DNA from: Phlegmacium glaucopus
Taxonomy: Eukaryota; Basidiomycota; Agaricomycetes; Agaricales; Cortinariaceae
Length of the DNA: 64,000 nt
Reading direction: 5' to 3'
Assembly: GCA_015039465.1 (NCBI GenBank)
Contig: MU130477.1
Location: forward strand, 667,833 to 731,832
How positions within the stretch are numbered: position 1 is the stretch's first letter; each line of letters opens with the position of its first letter. The notes under the pieces were generated by a model, which was given only the letters and a program-made list of their open reading frames with translations, had not been told where the DNA came from and searched no databases. Made by a program: the position numbers and the translations under genes. Positions 45,735 through 58,523 of this stretch are shown piece after piece.

Positions 45735-46752
45735 GTTTCCTTGCATCAAGCAAGCCTTCATTCCTCCACCATCCATACTCTTATGATTCTTAAGCAACAC
45801 TTATGACTTAAACATGCTACACTCTCTAAATTGTAGAGTTCACTATGAAATTTTATTTTTCTGATACCTATCCTACCCATAACCTGTCACTACCCATCAA
45901 TGACTGTTATTTAACCTGTCCTGTCCTGCCACACTCTTAGACAACCTGAACCCATAACCATCTATGGTGAAAAGTTGATGTATAGTCCAGCCCATTTCTG
46001 AACCTATTCCTGACTCAATCAATGAAAACCAAACTCCTGGATATGGACACAGTTGTCAAGCTTGAAAACCAAAAGGAGCATACAAAGCTATCCATGAAGG
46101 CCTTATAGCCAATCTAGTTCAAACCAAAACCCTATAAAATGAAGAAGATCAATTCATTACTTTTAATGAGGATGACAATGACATTTTTGATGACTTACCA
46201 CCTGATTTTGCACTTGTAGGTGGAGTTATTCCTGAACCTCCATTGCTTGACAAAGCCCTACAAGGTCCGAACGCGAAGCATTGGCAAGCAGCACTTGAAT
46301 ATGAGATTAGTCAACTTGAGGAAATGGGAACTTGGGTTATCGAGGACTTACCACCTGAACATAAGGCTATACCATGCAACAAAATCCTAAGGACTAAACG
46401 AGTTCCTGATGGTGAAGTACAAAGCTATCGAGTCCATATTGTAGCAGGTGGACACAGACACAGACAAGTTGAAGGTGTAAACTATAGCAAAAATGCCGAT
46501 GGTTTGTGTGGTCCTAGCTAATGCAGCTCAGCAGGACTGGGAGATCAAATATGTGGATGTAAAGAGTGCTTACCTTAACACGCCACTCGATGAGACAATA
46601 TATATGAAGCCACTGTGAGGTGTGCTAAAGCCTGGCCAAGAGGGCAAGGTGTGTAGGTTGCTAAAGGGATTGTATGGCTTAAAGCAAGCTGGTAGGGGTT
46701 GGTACCTCAAAATGAGTGGCGTCTTTATTAAAGACCTGGGCTTCAAATTTCA
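45735..46752 (+). pseudogene. Ty1/copia reverse transcriptase fragment (unit C)
   Basis: Identical to 21,429-22,446. Coding similarity runs from about 46,130 (FDDLPPDFALVGG) through WQAALEYEISQLEEMGTW (46,279) and YVDVKSAYLN (46,550) to KQAG (46,690), with frame changes and a stop after MKPL near 46,617. The first ~400 bp show only decayed sequence. Joined to Lon copy C at about 46,749. Confidence 0.8.
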
Positions 46753-48881
46753 CTCACGTGAGTTACCGGCAAACTTTCTATAAATATTCTACTTGTGTTC
46801 GCGACAACGCTATCCGACAAGCACTCGAGTGTATCGACAATGGTCCTCAGATTTTATTTCAGAACGACAAGTTTATACCAAATTACAGTGTAGTAGGCTC
46901 GGTAGCTATGTTGGAGGGAATGTCTGTGCTTGAGCCAACGTCGACGCGCCAGGTTGTTTGGGTTCAGGAAAAACATCTTCTCCTAGATCCTGCACGAGCT
47001 TAAGAGCGCCTTTTACGATAAATCTATTTCCAAAAAAAAAAATAAGGCATAAATGTTCTCAACGCCAAAATCCGCAATCACACACCTTCTCGATATGTTT
47101 CATCAAATTTCGAACCCCAATCTCCCTGCAATAATACTTGATGAATATATCGACAGTGCTTGATTCTAGCTCAACGTCCGCTTCTGCTAAGCCAGAAGCT
47201 TCTTTGGCTTGAGGAGATAACGAGGTGCGATAACCGACTTTTCTTCAGAAACATAACCGGAAACTTCGAGGACCTCCATGCGATCGAGAAGAGGAGCAGG
47301 GATAAATGTCAAGGTTGTTGGCTAATTTTCCTAAATCAGCCAGGGGGTATTGACGTCAAAGAACGACAACATACCAATACACACAAAGAGTACCATTAGA
47401 GGTCTATGGGACAGTAGAGAAACAGTTAAGAACATCGAGAACTATGGTGAAAGGAAAGGATAAACGTGCCAGTGGTCCAAGAAACTATTGTTCAGGATCC
47501 AATATCTCCGATAAAGCACCATTAATTCCACGACCGATCGTGTCAACTTCATCATTGAGAACGAGTGGGTTTTCAGTCTCGACGCGTTTCAAGGCTTGAA
47601 TGAACTTGCTTGGTAGAGCGCTACAAGTCCACTTAACATTGATTAGTGAGAACATTAGAACGATCTTACCCACGTAAGTCCTTCTATGGCCTTTGATCTC
47701 TGCAACATCTGTCAACCCACCCACGCTGAATATGAAGAACCGCCTGCCCAAATACTTTTGCTGGTCGACGTCTTGCCAACACCTGGTAGTCCAACGAGGT
47801 AGATAATCTTCCCTTGAACGGTGCCACGTAGTTTACCAACAGCTAGGAATTTGAGAATACGTGATTTCGCATCGGTAAGTCCGTAGTTGATCTTCGTTGA
47901 GTACCGTTTGAACGTGAGTGATAGAATAGTATTCAGGCGTATGCCGACCCAAGGGAATCTAAATAAAAATTAGATGAGATATATTTCAGAGGTAGATTAC
48001 ACACCTAAGTCAACCAATCCAGATAACTCGTCACATTCGCCTCACTAACAGCCGGTTCCAATCCTTGCAATTCTGCCCACACTCTTCATACCCAACTCTT
48101 TCTTGGGGCCTTTAAGGTTGTAATAGTCAGGTTGTCGTTTGGCGATTTTACCAAGATTTTGCTGTCAACGTGTCTTGAGAATTTACTTTGGAGTTGAGCA
48201 TTGAGTGGTTCGATCTTCACGACGAGGAAAGCTTTTGGGGGGTCTATCGCCGACGACGAGGGATTCGAGAATATCTTGTAGTTCTTGAACTTCACCGGTG
48301 GATATAGCAGGTGCAAAGTCGGCTAGTTTTCTGGCCCGTCGGAAACATTGGCGGCAACTTGGTTAATGGAGAAATTTGTTATTTGGTCGCGGAGGAGGGG
48401 GTTCCGTTGAGTGATATCCTTGAACACGGACACGATTCCGACATGAAAGCACGGATCTGCTGGTTCTCTTTATTGTAAGGTAGCGTGATAAGGTTCTCGA
48501 CGTTGACGATAGAAATGTCGTGTTTGTGCAATAAAGCCATTTGTACGGGACCTGGAATAGTGTGAAGAAGATATGGCCAAAAAAGAAGAAGAAAAAAAGA
48601 TAGATACCCGTGTTTTGTTCTGCCAGTTTCTGTAGGCGGAGAAGGCGGGGGTGTCAGAGGTTCCCCATTCGTGGTCTTTGGTGATCTTAGCTGGACCAGC
48701 CTTGAGCTTGACGAGTTGGGTTATTTGTATTGATACAAGACAGCGGTTAACCCATCCTCTTTGTTGTCTTCCAGCCGCAGCAAATACGCTGATAATCTGA
48801 GCAAGACACCAACTTCATGGACAAAGTTGACATCTATCCGTGTTCTTGTCTTTGAGTAGCAAGGCGTCTATTAGACTAAGA
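46753..48881 (-). pseudogene. Lon-type protease, truncated pseudogene (copy C)
   Basis: Identical to copy B, with the same motifs: GALKLVQDLGEDVF near 46.98 kb, [18 protein letters not shown] near 47.26 kb, [18 protein letters not shown] near 47.56 kb, [18 protein letters not shown] near 47.7 kb, and the N-domain remnant near 48.8 kb. No protease domain. Since it lies outside the 25-A block, this is probably the genuine one of the pair. Confidence 0.85.
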
Positions 48882-49025
48882 GAAGGATCACAGACGTGGT
48901 ACTATAACAAGGTGAACGTTAGTTCATGTCATTCGTAGCCTCAACCACAATCACAAATTGAGACGGAATGCTCGTCAGATTACACACCCGTGTGAAATCT
49001 CACTTGCCTCAACACAAGAATGCGA

Positions 49026-50596
49026 TAGCTCGATGGGAAGTCCTCTGAAGAGGCGGTCTGCTAGCATCATTTCCCACTGAATCTTGTTGGCGACCTTTCT
49101 TGCTCCTCTATTTGTCTTCCTCTTTGCCTTCTTCTCCTTCTCTCTCGCAGCTCGTCACAAAATTTATCAGCAGTTAGATGTCGGCCATGTCAAGAGTTTG
49201 GTGCGATCGTTTTTTGGTTTGTTCCCCTTTGTCCGCAGGGATTGATTGTTTAAATTTCCTCAGATAAACGTACTGGACGACAAGCTGCGCATTTTTGTCG
49301 TTGATGACTTACCCGAGCCTGAATAATATCATGGTGAGTTCGTCAATGTGTGTGTGTAATGCTTCGTGGGACTGATATCCAGTAGAATACAGACCTTTTG
49401 GGAAGGACCAATCTGGTTGGGGCAATTCTGGTAGGGATTCGAGAAATCCGTGTTTTCGAAGCAAAAAGCTGGACGACGCAGGCTAGCGCGCCATATAATT
49501 CATGCCTCCGTTTTGTGGGCGTTTCAATTGTCATGGGCTCGCGATGTTGGTGTCGAAGGTGTTGCAGGTGTGTTGCGGGAGGGACTAGCAATTGGGGCTG
49601 TGTGGGTCGTAGGAGATAACTCAAAAGATGTTGGAGGGGAGCATGGGTTTGTTGAAGTCAGTAAGCTCGGTTTCATCTGCTCTTCAGAGATTGCATCAGG
49701 ATTAAGTGGATCGACACCAGTTGCCGCAAACGCAGCCTTAACGGCACCCTCATTGAAGGAACGGAGGAATGCACACCCGAAAGATCACCTTTTGCAACAC
49801 TGCGCCTGGGCAAATCTTCAAACTTTTGAATTTCACTTCGGAACTCGTTCCTCACCTTCGTAAAGCAGAGTGTAACCGAGGATAACATGTTACCCGGTGC
49901 ATAATCAAGAAGCTCAAGTGAGTAATGGGAACTATGGGTACGTGCGCCTGCCTTCTCCTTTGTTTGTGGATCAAAATCTTTTACCAACCAAGCTCGTTGT
50001 CTGTCCATCCATTTTGGGTGAATGTGCAAGACTAGACGGCGTCAGCCAACACTCACCGTCTTTCGTGAGTACTTCCGGACCCTGTAATGTATTCTCCCAC
50101 TTATTGACCCTTGAATTTAATTGTAGGCTTAAGTATCGTGCCATATGCACAAATGGTGACAATCGCGGTCATATTTTTGTGGTCGGCGCCACCTTGTTTA
50201 TGTTGAGTCTTGACTCTTCGCCCACCAACGGCGTGTGTCCCTTGATCAGAAGGTAGACATCTTGTCTCGTCCATGCCATAGAACTTCATCTATTCCTCTA
50301 GCAACCAGGTGCACTACGGTCATCTCCGAGACAAGCCTTTCACAGCAGGGTTGCCAGGCTCTTGAGTGATTGTGGGAAGCCTTGTTCAGCAGATTGATTA
50401 CGAGGATCTCTTCCTCCGCTGGTGTCAGATTTTGTTGAGCTTCACGAGCCTTCTGTCTACTTCGCGTGCCATTGTGTCTATTTATGATCGTCCTCCACTG
50501 GTTAAGAATGCCCGATTCTTGTGTAATTTTTCGTGTACCCTTCCGGAGATTGGCTGGCTGGTGTTGTTCCTTACAGTATGTTTTGACCACGGATTC
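49026..50596 (-). pseudogene. pogo/Fot1-like transposase remnant (unit C)
   Basis: Identical to unit B: HTH (LTPAEEEILV), YGMDETRC, VVGGRRVKTQHKQGGAD, TAIVTICAYGTILKPTI, SSHYSLELLDYA, FRSEIQKFEDLPRRS. The region of the second catalytic Asp is missing and the frame is broken between core blocks. Divergent from NLR2. Confidence 0.8.
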
Positions 50597-50815
50597 GTAT
50601 GATCATCAACAAAGCCACGCACCTAGCTCGGATTATTTCGATGTTAGGAAGACATACAGTAAAATATACTGCCTTATGATCGGACCAGGCCACCAGTACA
50701 TTTTGAGTCAAGTGGGACAACTTTCGGTGCAAAAGTTGGACTACCTGTGAATTGCCTGTGAAATAAGGGTAATGGCAATCACCACTCAACGCTCAGTAAT
50801 GCATCCATTGATGGT

Positions 50816-50992
50816 CAGCAATTTGGCCAATACAAGTGATCTTTTCATTATAAAAAATTCGACAAGGAAGTTTCTGTAAAGGTACACTGTACAGGTATGA
50901 GGCAGTTCTACCGCTCTTATGTAATCAGGACTTCTTTCTTCTTGCCTCCCATCACCTCTCATTACCCACTGCGCATCGAGCACAACAACCCA
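50816..50992 (+). promoter_or_regulatory. NLR2 promoter and 5' leader
   Basis: TATAAAA at 50,849, 144 bp before the NLR2 ATG. Identical to 26,510-26,686 and close to the truncated copy ending at 21,311. Confidence 0.5.
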
Positions 50993-53900
50993 ATGTCCAG
51001 CGATATGAAGCGCCCTTACAGAAAACGTGGAAATTCTAAGAAAGATAAAGACACATCTCAGACCACCACCGATGCTCTTGATTCAAGCCCTGAAGTAGCA
51101 ACCTCGACATCGACAGCCATAACGAGCATCGCTGATCTCATGCCATCCGTTCCCACTAGCGCTGCAGCTGAAAGCGCCCAGGTTAATAGAACAATTGGAA
51201 TTACTGTGAGGATTCAACTTTACCCGTTGCGTCCAAAATTACTTATCCATGATCGTCGATCAGGCTACCCAGGAACTCGAAGTCTCTATCCCAGTATCTG
51301 CCTTGCAGATCAATAATATTTTTCCTGTAAGCGTTCAACTTAGCCCATCACAGCCATAATCACTCAATCATCGTCGTCGATCAGGCCACCCATGAACTCC
51401 AAGTCTCTGTCCCAGTCTCTGCCTTAGCGGAGATCAATGACATTGCTCGCGTAAGCATTCAACTCGACCCATCACATCCATAATGACTCAATCATGGTCG
51501 TCGACCAGACTGACCATGAACTCCAAGTCTCAGTTGCTCCTGTAGCCCATTCGGAAGAAATTTCGCTCTCCTCCCGTGATACCATAACGCAAGCCAACTT
51601 GGGATCTACGGCATCGGAACAAAATCTCTGGGTGAGTTGCTTACACTCACTGTTCTCCGCTAATGCTGATGATCAACGGATTCAGCATTCTAGCTCGGGT
51701 TTCTTCCCGAATGCGAATTTACTCATCGCTGGCGGCACTTTTGTAAGTCTTCTCTTATACTATGCAAATGACTTCGCAATAATTATACATATTTTGTCTC
51801 CCAGAACTATGTAGTCAATACGGCCCCAGCCAATACTGGCCAAGGGCAGACAAAGATCCCTGTACCTCAAAAACCAAACCCCAGCCCGATCTTTACTGGA
51901 CGCAAAGATGTACTCGACAAACTTGCGAACATTTTTGGTTCTCGTACTAATAGTCAACTGATGTCAAGGTATTCTTGTCTCCTCTGGGGATTGGGAGGGA
52001 TTGGAAAGACCCAGATCTGTCTCAGGTTCACAGAAGATATGTCTGACAGGTAATTGTCTTCACATTACATCCACAACAACACTCCAGATTCATTTCTTAC
52101 TCTAGTTTTTCACATGTGTTCTGGGTTGATGCCTCCTCTCTTGAGAGTATTACAATGTCTTTCAAGGGGATATCCACCATTCCTGCTGCACAGGTGTTTG
52201 GTGTAGATGGCTCAGTTGAGTCTGCCCTTCAGTGGATATCTCACATTCAGGAAGAATGGTTGATTGTGTTTGATAATGCTGATGATCTCTCTCCAGAGGT
52301 GGTGGCCAAATTCTTTCCCCCAGGTAGCAGAGGTAATATTCTGATTACAAGCAGAAACAGATCCATGGGAAGGATTGTATCATTTGAGAACAGAATTGCA
52401 GTCAATGAGATGGAGGAGTCAGATGCTATATCTCTACTTCTTAAGTCCAGCTGTTTGGCTCCATTGCCTGAGCATCAGCAAGCTGCTAAAAGGATTGTCA
52501 ATGAACTTGGCTACATCCCTCTTGCTATTGATCATGCTGGTGCTTATATTGAAGCTGGGAAATGTGATCTCAAGAGATATCTGAGACAATTCTCCCTACA
52601 TCGTCAGACTCTTATGTCAGATGCTTCATTCACAGGAGCATCCAATTATAATCAGACAGTGTATGGGACTTGGGATTTATCTTTTAGAGAAATAGAAAGG
52701 AGGGCTAGTGGACAATCTGACAGTGGAAATGCACAAGCAGCCCAGGCTGCAATTCTGATTCTCCAAATATGTGCTTTTTATCATCATAGTAATATTTCTA
52801 AAGACATCTTCCAATCTGCTGCTGAGGAGTCTAGGAAATATGTTGTTGATAGTGAGGTAGCTGAAAAGCTGCCCCAGGCAATCCACATATTGGATCATAC
52901 CCTGCTTGTATTGGACAGTGATGGTCACTGGGATGACTTCCTGTTTGGGCAAGGTGTTAGTATGCTTCTGTCATTCTCCTTGATGAGAAGAGGACAATCA
53001 TCTGATATGTTGTCTGTTCATCCTTTGGTACACTGTTGGAGTCGGGAGAGAATGTTGAAATCTGAGCAGCAGAAAATATGGCAGATGGGAAGTATAATCT
53101 TGTCCTGTGCAATTTCATGGAGATTTACAACTCAGGATTATGCATTACGGCGATTGATTCTTCCACATATCAAGGCAAATGAGTTACATGGAAGGCAGAT
53201 GGGACTTATCAGGCACTACTATGATGATAAATATACCAATTTTGCACTAGTACTGAGGGAACATGGAGACTGGAAGACTGCAGAGGAGCTGTATCTTCAA
53301 GTCATGGACATGAGGAAGAAGCTTCTTGGTGCAGAACATCCAGAAACCCTGACAAGTGTGGCAAATCTAGCAGCCACATACCATGATCAGGGAAAGTGGA
53401 ATGAGGCAGAGCAGCTAGGGGTTCAAGTCATGGACACAAGAACGAAGCTTCTTGGTGCAGAACATCCAGACACCCTCTTTAGCATGGGAAATATAGCATC
53501 CACATAGCGTGATCAGGGAAGGTGGAATGAGGCAGAACAGCTACAGGTTAAAGTTGTGGATATGAGGAAGAAACTTCTTGGTGCAGAACATCCAGACACC
53601 CTCACAAGCATAGCAAATTTAGCAGCCACATACCATAATCAGGGAAGGTGGAATGAGGCAGAGCAGCTAGAGGTTCAAGTCATGGACATGAGCAAGAAGC
53701 TTCTTGGTGCAGAACATCCATCCACCCTCTCAAGCATGGCACATTTAGCAGCCACATACCATAATCAGGGAAGGTGGAATGAAGCAGAGCAGCTAGAGGT
53801 TGAAGTTGTGGACATGAGCAAGAAGCTTCTTGGTGCAGAACATCCATCCACCCTCTCAAGCATGGCACATCTAGCAACCACATACTGGAATCAGGGACAG

Positions 53901-54488
53901 TGGAATGAGGCAGAGCAGCTATTTGTTCAAGTCCTGGACATGAGCAAGAAGCATCTTGGTGCAGAGCATCCATCTACCCTCTTAAGCATGGCATATCTGG
54001 CAGCCACATACCGTAATCAGGGAAGATGGAATGAGGCAGAGCAGCTATTTGTTCAAGTCCTGGATATGAGCAAGAAGCATCTTGGTGCAGAGCATCCATC
54101 CACCCTCTCAAACATGGCATATCTAGCAGCCACATACCATAATCAGGGAAGGTGGAATGAGGCAGAGCACCTATTTTTTCATGTCACAGACATGACCAAG
54201 AAGGTTCTTGGTGCAGAACATCCATCCACCCTCTCAAACATGGCATATCTAGCAGCCACATATAGTAATCAGGGAAGGTGGAATGAAGCAGAACAGCTAC
54301 AGGTTAAAGTCATGGACATGAGAAATAAGCTTTTTGGTGCAGAACATCCAGACACCCTTACAAGTATGGCAACTCTAGCAGTCACATATGGTAATCAGGG
54401 AAGGTGGAATGAGGCAGAACAGCTAGAGGTTCAGGTCATGGACATGAGGAAGAAGCATTTGGTGCAGAACATACAGGCATGCTCCTAA
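50993..54488 (+). CDS. NLR2: NB-ARC/TPR receptor-like protein with one TAG
   Basis: Same architecture as NLR1 and identical to it up to 52,644: ATG at 50,993, tandem mini-exons, the AGGTF segment, P-loop GLGGIGKT (51,988-52,011), LIVFDNADD, ILITSRNR, LGYIPLAIDHAGAYI, VHPLVHCW. The C-terminal array has nine full 42-residue TPRs plus a partial one, ending after KKHLVQNIQACS (54,488) through the same 1-bp deletion as NLR1. A TAG at 53,505-53,507 interrupts the second TPR, in frame with the rest. If translation stops there, the product is an NTPase with under two repeats. The variable residues here include His, Arg, Trp, Ser and Gly after Thr-Tyr, and Asn, His, Tyr and Thr after Ser-Met-Ala. Expected to be a recognition and signalling protein (family inference). 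Confidence 0.85.
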
Positions 54489-54614
54489 GTATGGCAAGTC
54501 TAGCAGCCACATACTGTAAATGAGGCAGAGCAGCTAGAGAGGTCCAAGTCATGGACATGGACAAGATTCTTCTTTTTGCAGAACATCCAGATACCTTCTC
54601 AAGCATGGCAGATC
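54489..54614 (+). pseudogene. Fossil TPR units beyond the NLR2 stop
   Basis: Decayed continuation of the 126-bp array (MADL-like 'agcatggcagatc'), out of frame with the gene. It continues at 59,797 ('agatctagca') on the other side of the copia element. The mirror-image block holds the same fossil units uninterrupted, so the array was longer before the 1-bp deletion. Confidence 0.75.
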
Positions 54615-54977
54615 TGTAGCACTTGCAGGGATAACCGGGAACTAGAATAAGATACGGTGATAACCTCAGTGTGGGTGATAAACACTGTAATTGAATAGTA
54701 GTACCTAGAATAAGATACGGTGATACTACTATGAATGAGTAAAAGAATATAACAGAAGTAAAGTAAGACTTACACCTCAGTGTGGGTGATAAACACTGAG
54801 GTGTGGTTGTACGACTACGGGAGCTACATAGTAACGAAAATAGGGGTAAGGAGTTAATAAAAGAATAACGTCTTATAAAGACAAAATGGATGAATGTAAG
54901 AATAAACATAAAATGTACCGGGTGGTATAATGAGTATCACAAGGACGCTCGGTAGTAGTGGTGAAATAATCACGACA
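54615..54977 (-). repeat. 3' LTR of the copia element
   Basis: Starts TG, ends CA. Three differences from the other LTR, by eye: G/T in 'gaggtgtggttg', A/G in 'gaaaatagg', and C/T in 'agaataacgtc'. A repeated 'cctcagtgtgggtgataaacactg' block occurs twice inside it and contains a short hairpin. Confidence 0.95.
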
Positions 54978-54986
54978 CTCCCCCTC
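54978..54986 (-). promoter_or_regulatory. Polypurine tract
   Basis: GAGGGGGAG on the minus strand directly beside the 3' LTR, the expected site for plus-strand DNA priming. Confidence 0.8.
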
Positions 54987-55001
54987 GAGATTGACGCAGC
55001 T

Positions 55002-57317
55002 TCAAAGGACTCCGAGAAGATTGCGGAATTTCTCGAATTTGAAACGGGCAAGCGGCTTTGTAAATGTATCCGCTATCATGTCGTCGGTAGGGCAGTAGAG
55101 TAAAATGATATGACCTTGTGAAACGGTTTGTCCAATAAAATGGAAATGAACGTCGATATGTTTGGTGCGGCCGTGAAAGGTGGAGTCTTTTGAAAGATGA
55201 ACGGCCCCCTGGTTATCGCAATAAAGCGTCGTAGGTACTGTAAAAATAAAAATTGAAGATAATTCGGTAAGTAACTTGTGAATCCAAATAATATCTTTGG
55301 AGGAATGGGTAAGGGCGACGTATTCAGCTTCGGTACTGGATAAGGTGATGATTGGCTGTTTCTTCGAGCTCCAGGAGACAGCTCCTGACCCAATAAAGAA
55401 AACAAATCCCAAAATTGAGTGACGGTGATTCTGAGATGCCCAATCTGCGTCTGAGTAGCCGGCTAGGGTAGAATGAGAACCTCCGAGGATGAGCTTATAA
55501 TCTTTCGTTCCAGAAAGGTAACAAAAAACTCTTGTAACGGCTTGGAGGTGTGTCGTATGAGGTGCGTCGAGGTATCGAGACAAATTAGAGACCGCGAATG
55601 CGATGTCTGGTCTTGTCATAGTGGTAGCGTACATGAGACAACCGATCATTTCTTGATACTTTGTTTTCTCGGAAGGTGTGAGAAGAGTGGCGGAAACATG
55701 AGGTGAATCAGGAGTAAAATCGATTCCAACTTCCATGGGTGTGACGGCTACACGGGCGTCTTCAAGACCAAAACGAATAACAATTTGCTCGATGTAGGCT
55801 TGCTGGCTTAAGGAAATTGTACGAGCTGTGAGATCGCGAGTGATACTGACTCCTAGTAACCAATTAATGGGTCCTAAGTCAGAGATTTTGAAGCGTTCGG
55901 TGAGTTGTTTCTGGATTAAAGTGTTGGCAATGTCTGAGGAATTTGCGATGACAGTAAAATCGTCAGTCGCAGCAGCAACGATTGTGAAATTATCACCATT
56001 GATTTTATAGAAAACTGCTTCATCTGCGATAGAAACCGAGTAACCGATGTCAGTGAAAAATCTTTTCACTTCGGCGTACCAGTCATGAGCGCCTTGTTTC
56101 GAGCCATATACTGACACAAGCCATTTACTGACAACATTTGGTTTATCTTTGAGATCTGGGGGTAATTCGCGGAAGTTTTCGTATTTTGGAGGTAATTCGG
56201 AGTAGATCGTGATGTTGTCTTGCAATCGAGAGTTTAAATATGCATTCTTGACATCACATTGGTGGATGGCGGCGCCTTTCTGAGCAGCAAAGGAAAGAAG
56301 GATTCGTAGTGTAGGTGCGCGAACCGTTGGAGCGAAAGTGTCAATATAATCAACTCCAAATTGTTGCTTGAAACCCTTCACAACAAGTCTTGCTTTGTAT
56401 CGAACAATGTTTCCTGTATCATTGCATTTGCGGCGAAATACATATCAACTGGGAATTACGTTGGCATCGCGAGGTTGAATTACGGGGACCCAGGCGTTAA
56501 CCTTTTCCATCTGAGTAAGCTCCGCGTCGATAGCATCAATCCATGCTTCTCGTTCATCCCCCTTTAACGCCTCACTTAACGAAGGTTCGTCTTCACTTAT
56601 CACCATCGCATTGTTCATTTCTTCCCCAAATAAATACTCGTCTTCATCCAATTCGACTCCCCCTTGCTCAAAGACCACTTTCCCCTTTCGGTCTATAACC
56701 TCCTCGACATCAAATGCTTCCTCGACATCGGCTAATCCAGCATTAGCGCGCGACGTTGCCACACGTTGGCGTTTTCCACGACCGAATTGTTCGTTATCGA
56801 ACTCGTGGAGCCCTTTCAGTGAGTTTCGTCTTGCTTTCTGATGTGGTGCTAAAGCTGAATCGGGTGTTTCAGGGGTTTTTTCTTCTTCAGGTATGTCTTT
56901 GGGCGCCTTTTCAGGCTCGAGTGACTTGTCTGGCATAGATGGATTTTCGACAGGTGTAGGATAGTTTCGAGGATTGTTAGATGACTGGGGATGGGTCTGA
57001 TTGGTAAGTACATCATTTCCCCCTTCAATCGCGACTTCATCAGGCTCTAACGCTCTGCTTTCATCGAAATAGACGTCTCTCTCAATCCCAACGCGGTTCT
57101 TTCCCGGCCAATAAACCCGGTACCCCTTTGATTCACTGTCAACCCCAACAAAACGGCCTTCCTCAGCTCGAGGTTCGAGTTTTCCAGCGTCTAGCCTCTT
57201 TACCCAAACCTTGCAACCCCAAGGATGTACCCCTGATAGGTCCGGTTTCTGACCTGTCGCCTGGTGTTTTCGACTTGGGTAGAGCACGGGTAGGTACTCG
57301 ATTACGAATCCAGACAT
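55002..57317 (-). pseudogene. copia pol: integrase C-terminus, reverse transcriptase, RNase H
   Basis: Minus-strand frame, codons 57,317-56,445, then a stop and 56,381-55,002 in the same frame. Integrase C-terminus: WGCKVWVKRLD, GRFVGVDSESKGYRVYWP. A long acidic linker follows, then the RT start (EAWIDAIDAELTQMEKVNAW). Main RT block: QQFGVDYIDTFAPTVRAPT, CDVKNAYLNSRL, SVYGSKQGAHDW and catalytic TDDF in VAAATDDFTVIANS (the usual YVDD is TDDF in this fungal group, from memory), then WLLGVSITRD and MIGCLMYATTMTRPDIAFAV. RNase H: YSDADWASQNHRHSILGF, LSSTEAEYVAL, YCDNQGAVHLS, RTKHIDVHFHF, DMIADTFTKPL. Broken by one in-frame stop near 56,445. It reverse-transcribes the element RNA in virus-like particles of the cell. 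Confidence 0.9.
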
Positions 57318-57696
57318 GATGACTGACAGCCTCTGCCCATAGGTTCTTTGGCAGTTTAGCTGCCTCTAACATCGATCGAACACCATCCGGATGCGTTCGA
57401 TTAGCTCGTTCGACAGCACCATTCGACGCAGGAGAGTTGTGGACATTGAGATGTCGAATTGTTCCGGCATTTTCGAGATATTCGGTGAAGTCTTTAACCA
57501 TGAATTCACCACCTCTATCACAACCCATGATACCAATTTGACCAACTCTCTGAACTTTAAGCCAAGCCTCATATTTCTTGTAGAATTCGAAGACTTCTGA
57601 TTTTTGCTTTAGGAAATATATGCACTCCTCGTGACTGAATAGGTCCTGGAACAGCAAGTAATATTCCTTTCCCCCAATTGACTTCACGGAAGCTGG
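57163..57696 (-). pseudogene. copia pol: integrase core
   Basis: Frame continuing from gag across the N gap. Catalytic-core pieces: YYLLFQDLFSHEECIYFL, GCDRGGEFMVKDFTEYL (second catalytic Asp region), HNSPASNGAVERANRT (catalytic Glu), AKLPKNLWAEAVSHHVWIRN. The frame is lost near 57,250-57,317, where the second pol frame takes over. The zinc-binding HHCC part and the first Asp are in the gap. Confidence 0.85.
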
Positions 57697-58523
57697 NNNN
57701 NNNNNNNNNNNNNNNNNNNNNNNNNNNNNNNNNNNNNNNNNNNNNNNNNNNNNNNNNNNNNNNNNNNNNNNNNNNNNNNNNNNNNNNNNNNNNNNNNNNN
57801 NNNNNNNNNNNNNNNNNNNNNNNNNNNNNNNNNNNNNNNNNNNNNNNNNNNNNNNNNNNNNNNNNNNNNNNNNNNNNNNNNNNNNNNNNNNNNNNNNNNN
57901 NNNNNNNNNNNNNNNNNNNNNNNNNNNNNNNNNNNNNNNNNNNNNNNNNNNNNNNNNNNNNNNNNNNNNNNNNNNNNNNNNNNNNNNNNNNNNNNNNNNN
58001 NNNNNNNNNNNNNNNNNNNNNNNNNNNNNNNNNNNNNNNNNNNNNNNNNNNNNNNNNNNNNNNNNNNNNNNNNNNNNNNNNNNNNNNNNNNNNNNNNNNN
58101 NNNNNNNNNNNNNNNNNNNNNNNNNNNNNNNNNNNNNNNNNNNNNNNNNNNNNNNNNNNNNNNNNNNNNNNNNNNNNNNNNNNNNNNNNNNNNNNNNNNN
58201 NNNNNNNNNNNNNNNNNNNNNNNNNNNNNNNNNNNNNNNNNNNNNNNNNNNNNNNNNNNNNNNNNNNNNNNNNNNNNNNNNNNNNNNNNNNNNNNNNNNN
58301 NNNNNNNNNNNNNNNNNNNNNNNNNNNNNNNNNNNNNNNNNNNNNNNNNNNNNNNNNNNNNNNNNNNNNNNNNNNNNNNNNNNNNNNNNNNNNNNNNNNN
58401 NNNNNNNNNNNNNNNNNNNNNNNNNNNNNNNNNNNNNNNNNNNNNNNNNNNNNNNNNNNNNNNNNNNNNNNNNNNNNNNNNNNNNNNNNNNNNNNNNNNN
58501 NNNNNNNNNNNNNNNNNNNNNNN
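57697..58523. other. Assembly gap of 827 N
   Basis: Unknown bases inside the copia protease/integrase region. The frames drawn through it are not evidence. Gap length may be an estimate. Confidence 1.
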
